Source: Rhizobium sp. NZLR1
GTDB lineage: Bacteria; Pseudomonadota; Alphaproteobacteria; Rhizobiales; Rhizobiaceae
Direction: 5' to 3'
DNA length: 64,000 bases
Assembly: GCF_017357385.1 (NCBI RefSeq)
Contig: NZ_CP071632.1
Span: forward strand, 1,803,501-1,867,500
In this document: positions 42,645-51,923 of the stretch, in pieces
How the letters are laid out: the number at the start of each line of letters is the position of its first letter
How positions within the stretch are numbered: position 1 is the stretch's first letter
Notes under the pieces: model-generated
Seen by the model: only the letters and a program-made list of their open reading frames with translations
What the model was told of the DNA's origin: nothing
The model's database searches: none
Made by a program: the position numbers and the translations under genes

Positions 42645-44164
42645 TGACGGTTCTCGTCAACCCCACCGCGCTCAGCGACCACAAAGCGCGTGATTTCAAG
42701 ATGCTGATCGATGGCAAATGGGAGACCGGCGCTGCCGATCCGATCGAGCGTGTCGCGCCAAGCCATGGTGTCGTGGTCAGCCGGTTCCCGACCGGCAGCA
42801 GGACGGATGCCGAGCGCGCCATTGCTGCGGCACGCAAGGCCTTCGACCTCGGGCCATGGCCCCGCATGACCGCGTCCGAACGGTCCGCCATCCTGCTCAA
42901 AGCTGCCGATCTGATCGCCGCGCGTGCAGAGGAGCTGGCGTTTCTGGATGCTATCGAGGCAGGCAAACCGATCACGCAGGTGCGGGGCGAAATTGCCGGC
43001 TCGGTCGATATCTGGCGCTATGCGGCGGCTCTTGCACGCGATCTCCATGGCGAAAGCTACAATACGCTCGGCGACGGCACGCTCGGCGTCGTCCTGCGCG
43101 AAGCGATTGGCGTGGTCGCGATCATCACGCCCTGGAACTTTCCGTTCCTGATCGTCGGCCAGAAGCTGCCCTTCGCGCTCGCCGCGGGCTGCACCGCCGT
43201 CGTCAAACCCTCGGAGCTGACCTCAGGATCGACACTTGTGCTCGGAGAGATCTTGCAGCAGGCAGGCGTTCCGGATGGCGTCGTCAACATTGTCACCGGT
43301 GGGGGATCTGAGGTCGGCGCCATCATGACCTCTCATCCTGACGTCGACATGGTGTCCTTCACCGGCTCGACCGGCGTCGGAAAACTGACGATGTCGAATG
43401 CGGCGCAGACGCTGAAGAAGGTGTCGTTGGAATTGGGGGGCAAGAACCCACAGATCGTCTTTCCGGATGCCGATCTCGATGCGTTCATCGACGCTGCGGT
43501 CTTCGGCGCCTATTTCAATGCCGGCGAGTGCTGCAACGCCGGCTCGCGGCTGATCCTGCACAAATCAATCGCCTCCGATGTCGTCAAGCGGATTGCCGCG
43601 TTGTCGAAGGCAGTGAAGGTCGGCGACCCGCTCGATCCATCGACGCAGGTCGGCGCGATTATCACGCCGCAGCACCTGGAGAAGATTTCAGGATATGTCG
43701 CCGGTGCCAGGAGCAGCGGTGCTCGGATCGCGCATGGCGGCGAGACGCTCGACCTCGGCATGGGACAGTTCATGTCGCCGACGATCCTCGAAGAGGTTAC
43801 CCCTGATATGGCGGTGGCGCGCGAGGAGGTCTTTGGCCCGGTCCTTTCGGTCCTGACATTCGAGACATCGGCAGAAGCGATCAGCATCGCCAATTCCATC
43901 GACTACGGTCTGTCGGCCGGTGTCTGGAGCCGCGATTTCGACACGTGCCTGACGATCGGCCGGTCGGTGCGGGCAGGGACGGTCTGGATGAACACCTTTA
44001 TGGACGGCGCCTCGGAGCTTCCCTTCGGCGGTTACAAGCAGAGCGGCCTCGGCCGCGAGCTCGGCCGCCATGCGGTCGAGGACTACACCGAGACCAAGAC
44101 GCTGAACATGCATATCGGCAAACGCACCGGCTGGTGGATGCCGCAGACGGAAAAGCTGGCTTAG
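42644..44164 (+). CDS. NAD(P)-dependent aldehyde dehydrogenase
   Basis: 506 residues. Catalytic residues are present: E263 in LELGG and C297 in GECCNAGSR; the NAD-binding FTGSTGVG is at 239-246. It resembles betaine/aminobutyraldehyde-type ALDHs. The ATG shares one base with the previous stop (TAATG); GGGAGAA precedes it. An in-frame ATG two codons earlier is possible. It probably oxidises an aldehyde produced by the operon's other enzymes. Confidence 0.94.
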   Translation: MTVLVNPTALSDHKARDFKMLIDGKWETGAADPIERVAPSHGVVVSRFPTGSRTDAERAIAAARKAFDLGPWPRMTASERSAILLKAADLIAARAEELAFLDAIEAGKPITQVRGEIAGSVDIWRYAAALARDLHGESYNTLGDGTLGVVLREAIGVVAIITPWNFPFLIVGQKLPFALAAGCTAVVKPSELTSGSTLVLGEILQQAGVPDGVVNIVTGGGSEVGAIMTSHPDVDMVSFTGSTGVGKLTMSNAAQTLKKVSLELGGKNPQIVFPDADLDAFIDAAVFGAYFNAGECCNAGSRLILHKSIASDVVKRIAALSKAVKVGDPLDPSTQVGAIITPQHLEKISGYVAGARSSGARIAHGGETLDLGMGQFMSPTILEEVTPDMAVAREEVFGPVLSVLTFETSAEAISIANSIDYGLSAGVWSRDFDTCLTIGRSVRAGTVWMNTFMDGASELPFGGYKQSGLGRELGRHAVEDYTETKTLNMHIGKRTGWWMPQTEKLA

Positions 44165-44203
44165 CCGGTAATGAAACTACGCCTGAGGAGGGCGGGTGAT
44201 TGG

Positions 44204-44222
44204 TGCGGGAATGGGTCCCGCA
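44204..44222 (+). promoter_or_regulatory. Intercistronic hairpin before the solute-binding protein gene
   Basis: TGCGGGA pairs with TCCCGCA around ATGGG. It is followed by TTCCAAAATGGAA (44225-44237), a small dyad with reversed order of the LacI half-sites. It may affect transcript processing or an internal control point. Confidence 0.4.
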
Positions 44223-44252
44223 TCTTCCAAAATGGAACTGGGAGGATCTTCG

Positions 44253-45515
44253 ATGAATAGGTTTTTGACCACGACTGCCGTGATCGCATTGGCTCTGGCC
44301 GGCGCTCATGTGTCCGCTCGCGCAGCTGACGTAAAAGAAGTTCAGATGCTGCACTGGTGGACGTCTGGCGGCGAGGCAGCGGCGCTGAACGTTTTGAAGC
44401 AGGATCTGTCGAAGGAAGGTTTTGCCTGGAAGGACGTGCCGGTTGCCGGCGGCGGCGGTGATGCGGCGATGACGGCGTTGAAGGCGATGGTTGCCGCAGG
44501 CACCTATCCGACAGCCTCGCAGATGCTCGGCTATACCGTGCTCGATTATGCCCAGGCCGGCGTCATGGGCGACCTGACCGAGACGGCCAAGAAGGAAGGC
44601 TGGGACAAGTCGGTGCCGGCAGCGCTGCAGAAGTTCTCGGTTTATGACGGCAAGTGGGTCGCAGCCCCGGTCAACGTGCATTCGGTCAACTGGCTGTGGA
44701 TCAACAAGGCGGTGATGGACAAGATCGGCGGCACCCAGCCGAAGAGCTTCGACGAGCTGATCGCGCTGCTCGACAAGGCCAAGGCTGCGGGTGTGATCCC
44801 GTTGGCGCTCGGCGGCCAGAACTGGCAGGAAGCGACGATGTTCGATTCCATCGTGCTGTCGACCGGCGGTCCGGAATTCTACAAGAAGGCTTTCAACGAC
44901 CTCGACGAGGAATCGCTGAAGTCGGACACGATGAAGAAGTCCTTCGACAATCTGGCGACGATCATCAAATATGTCGATCCGAACTTCTCGGGCCGCGACT
45001 GGAATCTGGCGACCGCCATGGTCATCAAGGGTGATGCGCTGGTGCAGGTGATGGGCGACTGGGCCAAGGGCGAATTCGTCGCCGCCAAGAAGACCCCGAA
45101 TACCGACTTCCTCTGCTACCGCTTCCCCGGCACCGAAGGCAGCGTCGTCTACAACTCCGACATGTTCGGCATGTTCAACGTCCCCGACGACCGCAAGGCG
45201 GCCCAGGTGGCGCTGGCGACCGCAACGCTGTCGAAGAGCTTCCAGTCGGCCTTCAACGTCGTCAAGGGTTCGGTGCCGGCCCGCACCGACGTTCCCGACA
45301 CCGACTTCGACGCCTGCGGCAAGAAGGGCATCGCCGACCTGAAGGCTGCCAATGAGGGCGGCACGCTGTTCGGCTCGCTGGCCCAGGGTTATGGCGCACC
45401 GCCGGCCATCGCCAATGCCTACAAAGATGTCGTCTCGAAGTTCGTCCACGGCCAGATCAAGACCTCCGACGAAGCCGTCAAGCAGCTCGTCCAGGCGATC
45501 GACGACGCCCGCTGA
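44253..45515 (+). CDS. Sugar ABC transporter solute-binding protein (glucose/mannose type)
   Basis: 420 residues from [19 protein letters not shown], signal peptide ending near ARAAD; GGGAGGATC precedes it. The mature start [18 protein letters not shown], plus [31 protein letters not shown] and [10 protein letters not shown], closely resembles GtsA-type glucose-binding proteins of Pseudomonas. A monosaccharide or glycoside ligand is therefore likely, though the pocket cannot be assigned. First gene of the transporter block. Confidence 0.93.
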   Translation: MNRFLTTTAVIALALAGAHVSARAADVKEVQMLHWWTSGGEAAALNVLKQDLSKEGFAWKDVPVAGGGGDAAMTALKAMVAAGTYPTASQMLGYTVLDYAQAGVMGDLTETAKKEGWDKSVPAALQKFSVYDGKWVAAPVNVHSVNWLWINKAVMDKIGGTQPKSFDELIALLDKAKAAGVIPLALGGQNWQEATMFDSIVLSTGGPEFYKKAFNDLDEESLKSDTMKKSFDNLATIIKYVDPNFSGRDWNLATAMVIKGDALVQVMGDWAKGEFVAAKKTPNTDFLCYRFPGTEGSVVYNSDMFGMFNVPDDRKAAQVALATATLSKSFQSAFNVVKGSVPARTDVPDTDFDACGKKGIADLKAANEGGTLFGSLAQGYGAPPAIANAYKDVVSKFVHGQIKTSDEAVKQLVQAIDDAR

Positions 45516-45534
45516 GACCACGCTCGATGACACC

Positions 45535-45562
45535 GCTTCCCCGCGCATTGTCGCGGGGAAGC
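45535..45562 (+). promoter_or_regulatory. Strong intercistronic stem-loop after the solute-binding protein gene
   Basis: An 11-bp perfect stem, GCTTCCCCGCG with CGCGGGGAAGC, loop CATTGT, 19 bases past the stop. No T run. Such elements between binding-protein and permease genes usually protect the upstream mRNA and lower permease expression. Confidence 0.7.
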
Positions 45563-45656
45563 CTCAGGCTCCGACGATCATCCCGCGACGATTGTGCGGA
45601 GAGGCTATGCAGGGATCATGCAGGGCCACCATCATGCAGGAGGGAGACGACATTCC

Positions 45657-46610
45657 ATGAGCACCGTTGCGACCACCGATCCGGTTCTGACGCCGGCGCA
45701 ATCGACGCCGATCTCGCTCAGAGGCCGGCTGCAGGATGCGTTGCCGAAGATCGTGCTGGCGCCGAGCTTCGTCATCACCCTGGTCTTCGTCTACGGCTTC
45801 ATCGTCTGGACGGCCTATCTGTCGTTCACCAATTCCAAGACCTTTCCGTCCTATGCGCTGACCGGGGCGCGCGCCTATCAGCGGCTGTGGCGCTGGACCT
45901 TCGAGAGCGATCCGCCGTCCTCCTGGTATACCTCGATCACCAACATGGCGATCTTCGGCTTTCTCTATATCGGCATCTGCCTGGCGCTCGGACTGTTCCT
46001 GGCCATCCTGCTCGACCAGAAGATCCGCGGTGAAGGCATATTGCGGCCGATCTTCCTCTATCCGATGGCGCTGTCCTTCATCGTCACCGGGGTTGCCTGG
46101 AAATGGTTCCTCGATCCCGGCCTTGGGCTCGAGCAGACGCTGCACCACTTCGGCTGGACGAGCTTCCACTTCGACTGGATCAAGAACAAGGACTTCGTCA
46201 TCTACACCGTCGTCATCGCCGGTGTCTGGCAGGCGTCCGGCTTCGTCATGGCGATGTTTCTGGCCGGTCTTCGCGGCATCGACGGCGAGATCATGAAGGC
46301 GGCCCAGATCGACGGCGCTTCCGCTTTCCAGCTCTATCGGCGCATCGTCATTCCGCTCTTGCGGCCGATCTTTCTCTCGGCCTTCATCGTGCTCGCCCAT
46401 ATGGCAATCAAGTCCTACGACCTGGTGGTGGCGCTGACCTCCGGCGGCCCCGGCGGCTCGGCCTGGCTGCCATCGAACTTCATGTATGAATACACCTTCA
46501 AGCGCAACGAGATGGCCGTCGGCTCGGCCAGCGCCATCATCATGCTGATGACGATCTCGGCGATCATCGTTCCCTATCTCTATTCCGAACTGAAGGAGAA
46601 GGCGCGATGA
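45657..46610 (+). CDS. Sugar ABC transporter permease (MalF type)
   Basis: 317 residues with six membrane helices. The ATPase-contact EAA loop reads KAAQIDGASAFQLYRRIVIP. The start is taken at MSTVATTDPV with GGAGACGAC upstream. It overlaps the second permease by four bases (ATGA). CUT1-type partner of the binding protein. Confidence 0.93.
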   Translation: MSTVATTDPVLTPAQSTPISLRGRLQDALPKIVLAPSFVITLVFVYGFIVWTAYLSFTNSKTFPSYALTGARAYQRLWRWTFESDPPSSWYTSITNMAIFGFLYIGICLALGLFLAILLDQKIRGEGILRPIFLYPMALSFIVTGVAWKWFLDPGLGLEQTLHHFGWTSFHFDWIKNKDFVIYTVVIAGVWQASGFVMAMFLAGLRGIDGEIMKAAQIDGASAFQLYRRIVIPLLRPIFLSAFIVLAHMAIKSYDLVVALTSGGPGGSAWLPSNFMYEYTFKRNEMAVGSASAIIMLMTISAIIVPYLYSELKEKAR

Positions 46611-47578
46611 GCAGCGTCACCTCTTCGACGATAACTGCGACCACACCGCCTTCGCAGAGCGGCGACAACAGGAATAACAACACCCGCTGGATCGGCCGGC
46701 TGGTCATCTACGGCCTGCTGGTCATCTTCGCCGTCCTCTATCTGATGCCGCTCTTCGTCATGCTTACCACCTCGTTCAAGACTATGGACGAGATCCAGAA
46801 CGGCAACATGCTGGCGCTGCCGCAGACGCCGACCTTCGATCCCTGGATCAAGGCCTGGGGCGAGACCTGCGTCGGGCTGACTTGCGCCGGCATCAAGGGC
46901 TACTTCTGGAACTCGATCAAGATGGTGGTGCCGGCGGTGGCAATCTCCACCATCATGGGGGCGCTGAACGGCTATGTGCTGACCAAGTGGCGTTTCCCCG
47001 GCCATACGCTGGTGTTCGGGCTGATGCTGTTTGCCTGCTTCATCCCGTTCCAGTCGGTGCTCTTGCCGATGGCAACGATCCTCGGTTCGCTCGGCCGCTT
47101 CGGCATGACGCTGCAAAACGCCACCGGCTTTACCTTCGGCTTCGGCAATCCGACCGTCAATCTGGTCTTCGTGCATGTCGTCTACGGCCTCGGCTTCACC
47201 ACGCTGTTCTTCCGCAATTTCTACGAGGCCTTTCCGACCGAGCTGGTAAGGGCCGCCCAGGTCGATGGCGCCAGCTTCTTCCAGATCTTCCGCCGCATCA
47301 TGCTGCCGAACTCGCTGCCGATCATCGTCGTCACGGTGATCTACCAGTTCACCAATATCTGGAACGACTTCCTGTTTGCCTCGGCCTATGCCGGCACCGG
47401 TGATTCCATGCCGATGACGGTGGCGCTGAACAATGTCGTCAACACCTCGACCGGTGTGGTCGAATACAATGTCAACATGGCTGCGGCGATGATCGCGGCC
47501 GTTCCCACGCTGATCGTCTATATCCTCGCCGGCCGCTACTTCGTGCGCGGTCTGATGGCGGGCGCTGTCAAAGGGTAA
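46607..47578 (+). CDS. Sugar ABC transporter permease (MalG type)
   Basis: 323 residues, six membrane helices, EAA loop RAAQVDGASFFQIFRRIMLP. The extended first periplasmic loop contains two cysteines (GETCVGLTCAG), which could form a disulfide. Four-base overlap with the preceding permease; three bases to the ATPase gene. Confidence 0.93.
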   Translation: MSSVTSSTITATTPPSQSGDNRNNNTRWIGRLVIYGLLVIFAVLYLMPLFVMLTTSFKTMDEIQNGNMLALPQTPTFDPWIKAWGETCVGLTCAGIKGYFWNSIKMVVPAVAISTIMGALNGYVLTKWRFPGHTLVFGLMLFACFIPFQSVLLPMATILGSLGRFGMTLQNATGFTFGFGNPTVNLVFVHVVYGLGFTTLFFRNFYEAFPTELVRAAQVDGASFFQIFRRIMLPNSLPIIVVTVIYQFTNIWNDFLFASAYAGTGDSMPMTVALNNVVNTSTGVVEYNVNMAAAMIAAVPTLIVYILAGRYFVRGLMAGAVKG

Positions 47579-47581
47579 CCC

Positions 47582-48697
47582 ATGGCCTTCCTCGAAATCT
47601 CCGGTCTCAGAAAACGCTTCGGCGCCATCGACATTCTCAAGGGGATCGACCTCGAACTCGAAAAGGGCGGCTTTCTCGTGCTGGTCGGCCCGTCCGGCTG
47701 CGGCAAGTCGACCCTGCTCAACACCATTGCCGGGCTGGAGACGATCACCTCTGGCGATATCCGCATCGACGGGCGCGATATCAGCGGCCTGCATCCCTCC
47801 AAGCGCGACATCGCCATGGTGTTCCAGTCCTATGCGCTCTATCCGAACATGACGGTGGCGGGCAATATCGCCTTCGGCATGGAGATCCGCGGCGTTCCGA
47901 AGGAGGAGCGCGCCAAGGCGATCAAGCAGGTCTCCGACATGCTGCAGATCGGCCATCTGCTCGACCGCAAGCCGAGCCAGCTTTCCGGCGGCCAGCGCCA
48001 GCGCGTCGCCATGGGTCGGGCGCTGGTGCGCAATCCGCAGGTCTTCCTGTTCGACGAGCCGCTGTCCAATCTCGATGCCAAGCTGCGTGTCGACATGCGC
48101 ACCGAGATCAAGCGGCTGCACCAGCGCATGGGCACCACCTTCGTCTATGTCACCCACGACCAGATCGAGGCGATGACGCTGGCGACCAAGATCGCCGTGC
48201 TGAAGGACGGGGTGCTGCAGCAGTTCGGCACGCCGGCCGAGATCTATAACAACCCCGCCAATCTGTTTGTCGCCGACTTCATGGGATCGCCGGCGATGAA
48301 CCTGCTGAACGCCACCGTCGAGAATGGCGCGGCCGGGCTTGCCGTCGCGCTGGAGCGGCCGAACGCCGCCCCGCTCCGACTGCCGGTGGTCTCAGGCAAT
48401 CACGGCCTGTCTTCCTATGCCGGAAAACAAGTGATCTTCGGCATCCGCCCGGAAGCCTTGACCGACCCCGACGGCGCCGACCGCAAGGCGCGCTCGCTGA
48501 CCGAGGACGATTGCCTGATCGAGGTGGTCGAACCGGCCGGCTCCGACACCTTCGCCGTCACCAAGCTCGGCGGCAAATCCGTCATCGCCCGCCTGCGCGC
48601 CGATGCCGGCATCGCTCCGGGACAGACAACTCGCCTTGCCTTCAATCTCGACAAGGCCGTGTTCTTCGATCCGGACAGCCAGGTGCGGATTATATGA
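47582..48697 (+). CDS. Sugar ABC transporter ATP-binding protein (UgpC/MalK type)
   Basis: 371 residues. Walker A GPSGCGKST at 36-44, signature LSGGQRQR, Walker B FLFDEPLSNLD and a switch histidine in VTHDQ. A C-terminal TOBE/regulatory region follows (about 240-371). Energises the two permeases. Confidence 0.95.
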   Translation: MAFLEISGLRKRFGAIDILKGIDLELEKGGFLVLVGPSGCGKSTLLNTIAGLETITSGDIRIDGRDISGLHPSKRDIAMVFQSYALYPNMTVAGNIAFGMEIRGVPKEERAKAIKQVSDMLQIGHLLDRKPSQLSGGQRQRVAMGRALVRNPQVFLFDEPLSNLDAKLRVDMRTEIKRLHQRMGTTFVYVTHDQIEAMTLATKIAVLKDGVLQQFGTPAEIYNNPANLFVADFMGSPAMNLLNATVENGAAGLAVALERPNAAPLRLPVVSGNHGLSSYAGKQVIFGIRPEALTDPDGADRKARSLTEDDCLIEVVEPAGSDTFAVTKLGGKSVIARLRADAGIAPGQTTRLAFNLDKAVFFDPDSQVRII

Positions 48698-48712
48698 CGG
48701 CCAGGCGCTGAT

Positions 48713-50218
48713 ATGAACAGTTCACCAGACATCGTCATCATCGGTTCAGGCGTCGGCGGCTCCACCGTCGCCGCCGGCCTGGCTGCGACCGGCGCGCGGA
48801 TATTGATCCTCGAAGCCGGCGATCACATCGCCGATCTTCCTGTCAATCGCGACCAGCGCGCCATCTTCCAGCGGGGACATTTCCGGCCGAAGGAAACCTG
48901 GTACGAGGCAAACGGCAAAGGCTTCAATCCCGGCAACTATTACAATGTCGGTGGCAATTCGAAATTCTATGGCGCCGTTTTGTCGCGCTATCGCAAAGAG
49001 GATTTCGGCGTGATCGAGCATCGGGAAGGCGTGTCGCCGGCCTGGCCGTTTGCCTATGAGGAGTTGGAGCCGTGGTACGCTAAGGCGGAAAGGATGTACC
49101 AGGTTCGCGGCAACCTCGGCGAAGACCCTACCGAGCCTTATCACTCGACTGCCTACGGCTACCCACCCGTGCCGGACGAGGCGCCGATCGCCGATGTCAG
49201 GGCGCGCCTCAAGGAAAAGGGCCTGCACCCGTTTTCCCTGCCGCTCGGCCTGGACCTCGACGCCTGGCTTTCCAAGGCACGCACGCCCTGGGATGCGCAT
49301 CCGAATGCACGGGACGGCAAGATGGATGCCGAGACAGCAGCGCTTGCGGTAGCGTTAAGCCATGAGAACGTGCGGCTCGAAATCAATGCGCGCGTGACGA
49401 GGCTCGATACCGCAGCGGGGAGCCGGATCGACCGGGTCACCTATGTCAGGAACGGCGAGACGCTGACGGTTTCGCCGAAGATCCTGATCCTTTCGGCCGG
49501 TGCGGTTCAGTCGTCGGTGCTTCTGCTTCGCTCGAAAAACGACCGCTTCCCAGGAGGCCTGGCGAACTCCTCCGACCAGGTAGGGCGCAATTTCATGAAC
49601 CACAACGCCTCCGCCGTCATCGGCGTCTCGCCACGGTTCCGGAACACCTCCGTCTACCAGAAGACCTTTGCCTTCAACGACTTCTATCTCTCGGACGGGA
49701 AGGGTGGACCGCCGCTCGGCAACGTGCAGCTCCTCGGCCGGATCTCCGAAAAGGTTCTGAAGGGTTCGCTGCCAAGGGCGCCGGAATGGGTCCTGCGTTT
49801 CATCACCAGCCATGCCATCGATTTCTACGCGATGAGCGAGGACGTTCCCAATCCCGAAAGTCGCGTCATGGTCGATGGAGATCGGATCATTCTCCAGTGG
49901 CAACGAACCAACTGGGATGCGCATCTGGCACTTGTCGCCAGGCTGAAGGCGATCCTGAAGTCGATCGGATTTCCGATCGTGCTGTCGAGACCCTTCGACA
50001 AGCGCACGCCTTCCCATCAGTGCGGAACGGTCCGCATCGGAAACGATCCCGCGACGGCGCCGCTGGATCCTTACTGCCGTTCTTATGATCACGAAAACCT
50101 CTTCGTCGTCGACGCCGGTTTCCTGCCGACGTCGGCTGCCGTCAATCCCGCGCTCACCGTCGCCAGCCAGGCGCTGAGAGTTGCAGATCACATCGCATCG
50201 ACGGACTTGCAGGCATGA
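48713..50218 (+). CDS. GMC family FAD-dependent oxidoreductase, first copy
   Basis: 501 residues. N-terminal FAD-binding motif IIGSGVGGSTVAAGL, GMC mid-motif NVGGNSKFYGAVLSR, and the C-terminal catalytic pair in SHQCGTVRIG (His) and SAAVNPALTVAS (Asn). This subgroup resembles bacterial glucoside/sugar dehydrogenases more than choline dehydrogenase. No signal peptide, so it is probably cytosolic. Likely oxidises a hydroxyl on the imported substrate. Confidence 0.9.
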   Translation: MNSSPDIVIIGSGVGGSTVAAGLAATGARILILEAGDHIADLPVNRDQRAIFQRGHFRPKETWYEANGKGFNPGNYYNVGGNSKFYGAVLSRYRKEDFGVIEHREGVSPAWPFAYEELEPWYAKAERMYQVRGNLGEDPTEPYHSTAYGYPPVPDEAPIADVRARLKEKGLHPFSLPLGLDLDAWLSKARTPWDAHPNARDGKMDAETAALAVALSHENVRLEINARVTRLDTAAGSRIDRVTYVRNGETLTVSPKILILSAGAVQSSVLLLRSKNDRFPGGLANSSDQVGRNFMNHNASAVIGVSPRFRNTSVYQKTFAFNDFYLSDGKGGPPLGNVQLLGRISEKVLKGSLPRAPEWVLRFITSHAIDFYAMSEDVPNPESRVMVDGDRIILQWQRTNWDAHLALVARLKAILKSIGFPIVLSRPFDKRTPSHQCGTVRIGNDPATAPLDPYCRSYDHENLFVVDAGFLPTSAAVNPALTVASQALRVADHIASTDLQA

Positions 50219-50261
50219 GCAGATCCATTGGCGTCAGCCGGGTTCAAACAGGACAGTAAAA

Positions 50262-51917
50262 ATGGGATTCGACTACATCATCACCGGTGCCGGTCCTGCA
50301 GGATGCGTGCTTGCGAGCCGGCTGAGCGAAGATCCGGATATCAGCGTCCTCCTGCTCGAAGCGGGGGGAGGCGACTGGAATCCTCTTTTTCACATGCCGG
50401 CCGGCTTCGCCAAGATGACCAAAGGTGTGGCCAGCTGGGGCTGGGAAACCGTTCCTCAGAAACACATGAAGGGCCGGGTGCTACGCTATACGCAGGCAAA
50501 GGTCATCGGTGGCGGCTCATCGATCAACGCACAGCTCTATACGCGCGGAAACGCTGCAGATTATGATCTTTGGGCGAGTGAAGACGGCTGCGAGGGCTGG
50601 GACTATCGCTCGATCCTTCCCTATTTCAAACGTGCGGAGGACAATCAGCGCTTCGCCGACGACTACCACGCCTATGGCGGTCCGCTTGGTGTTTCGATGC
50701 CGGCGGCGCCGTTGCCGATCTGCGACGCCTATATTCGCGCCGGGCAGGAGCTCGGTATTCCCTATAATTATGACTTCAACGGCCGCCAGCAGGCGGGCGT
50801 CGGATTTTACCAACTCACCCAGCGCGATCGCCGCCGGTCCTCCGCTTCGCTTGCTTACCTCTCGCCGATCAAGGATCGGAAGAACCTGACGGTTCGGACG
50901 GGCGCCCGCGTCGCGCGGATTATCGTCGAGGGAGCGCGTGCGACAGGCGTCGAGATCGCCACCGCGCGCGGCTCGGAAATCGTCCGCGCCGAGCGTGAAG
51001 TGCTGATCTCCTCCGGCGCGATCGGATCGCCGAAGCTGCTTTTGCAGTCCGGCATAGGACCGGCCGATCACCTAAGGTCTGCGGGCGTCAAGGTGCTCCA
51101 CGATCTGCCCGGCGTCGGCGGCAATCTTCAGGATCACCTCGACCTTTTCGTCATCGCAGAGTGCACCGGCGATCATACCTATGACGGCGTCGCAAAGCTT
51201 CACCGCACGCTTTGGGCCGGTCTTCAATATGCCCTGTTCCGCAGCGGTCCGGTTGCCTCGTCGCTCTTCGAGACCGGCGGCTTCTGGTATGCCGATCCCG
51301 ACGCTCGGTCTCCTGATATCCAGTTCCACCTCGGTTTGGGTTCGGGTATCGAAGCGGGCGTCGAGCGGCTCAAGAACGCCGGCGTGACGCTCAATTCCGC
51401 CTATCTGCATCCGCGCTCGCGCGGGACGGTGCGTCTGTCATCCTCCGATCCGGCTGCTGCTCCCCTGATCGATCCCAACTACTGGTCCGATCCTCACGAC
51501 AGGGCGATGTCCCTGGAGGGGCTCAAGCTCGCCCGAGAGATCATGCAGCAGGCGGCGCTGAAGCCCTTTGTCATGGCCGAAAGGCTTCCCGGGCCGAAAG
51601 TCATGACCGACGAGCAGCTCTTCGACTACGGCTGCGCCAACGCCAAGACCGACCATCATCCCGTGGGCACCTGCAAGATGGGAACGGGGCCGGATGCGGT
51701 CGTCGGGCTCGATCTCAAGGTCCATGGTCTTGAAGGTCTCCGCGTCTGCGATTCCTCGGTCATGCCGCGCGTGCCGTCCTGCAATACCAATGCACCGACA
51801 ATCATGGTCGGGGAAAAAGGATCGGACCTCATCCGGGGCCTGTCAGCGCTGCCGTCGGCGATCTTCGCCTACGAACGCAACGACACTAGACCTCGGGCCC
51901 GCGCCGAAATCCGCTAA
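50262..51917 (+). CDS. GMC family FAD-dependent oxidoreductase, second copy (choline dehydrogenase-like)
   Basis: 551 residues from MGFDYIITGAGPAGCVLASR with AGGACAG upstream. GMC signature KVIGGGSSINAQLYTRGNAAD and the catalytic region HHPVGTCKMG plus CNTNAPTIMVGEK are intact. It belongs to the BetA-like branch, but no betaine genes are near, so another alcohol substrate is inferred. It is distinct from the first GMC protein, so this is not a recent duplication. Confidence 0.92.
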   Translation: MGFDYIITGAGPAGCVLASRLSEDPDISVLLLEAGGGDWNPLFHMPAGFAKMTKGVASWGWETVPQKHMKGRVLRYTQAKVIGGGSSINAQLYTRGNAADYDLWASEDGCEGWDYRSILPYFKRAEDNQRFADDYHAYGGPLGVSMPAAPLPICDAYIRAGQELGIPYNYDFNGRQQAGVGFYQLTQRDRRRSSASLAYLSPIKDRKNLTVRTGARVARIIVEGARATGVEIATARGSEIVRAEREVLISSGAIGSPKLLLQSGIGPADHLRSAGVKVLHDLPGVGGNLQDHLDLFVIAECTGDHTYDGVAKLHRTLWAGLQYALFRSGPVASSLFETGGFWYADPDARSPDIQFHLGLGSGIEAGVERLKNAGVTLNSAYLHPRSRGTVRLSSSDPAAAPLIDPNYWSDPHDRAMSLEGLKLAREIMQQAALKPFVMAERLPGPKVMTDEQLFDYGCANAKTDHHPVGTCKMGTGPDAVVGLDLKVHGLEGLRVCDSSVMPRVPSCNTNAPTIMVGEKGSDLIRGLSALPSAIFAYERNDTRPRARAEIR

Positions 51918-51923
51918 GGAGTA

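Noticed and set aside
43998..45548. 516-codon open frame antisense to the ALDH end and the binding-protein gene
   Set aside because: Spans two well-supported genes and shows no family features.
46580..48157. 525-codon open frame antisense to the permease and ATPase genes
   Set aside because: Composition is Asp/His/Arg-rich as expected from reversed codons; no domain.
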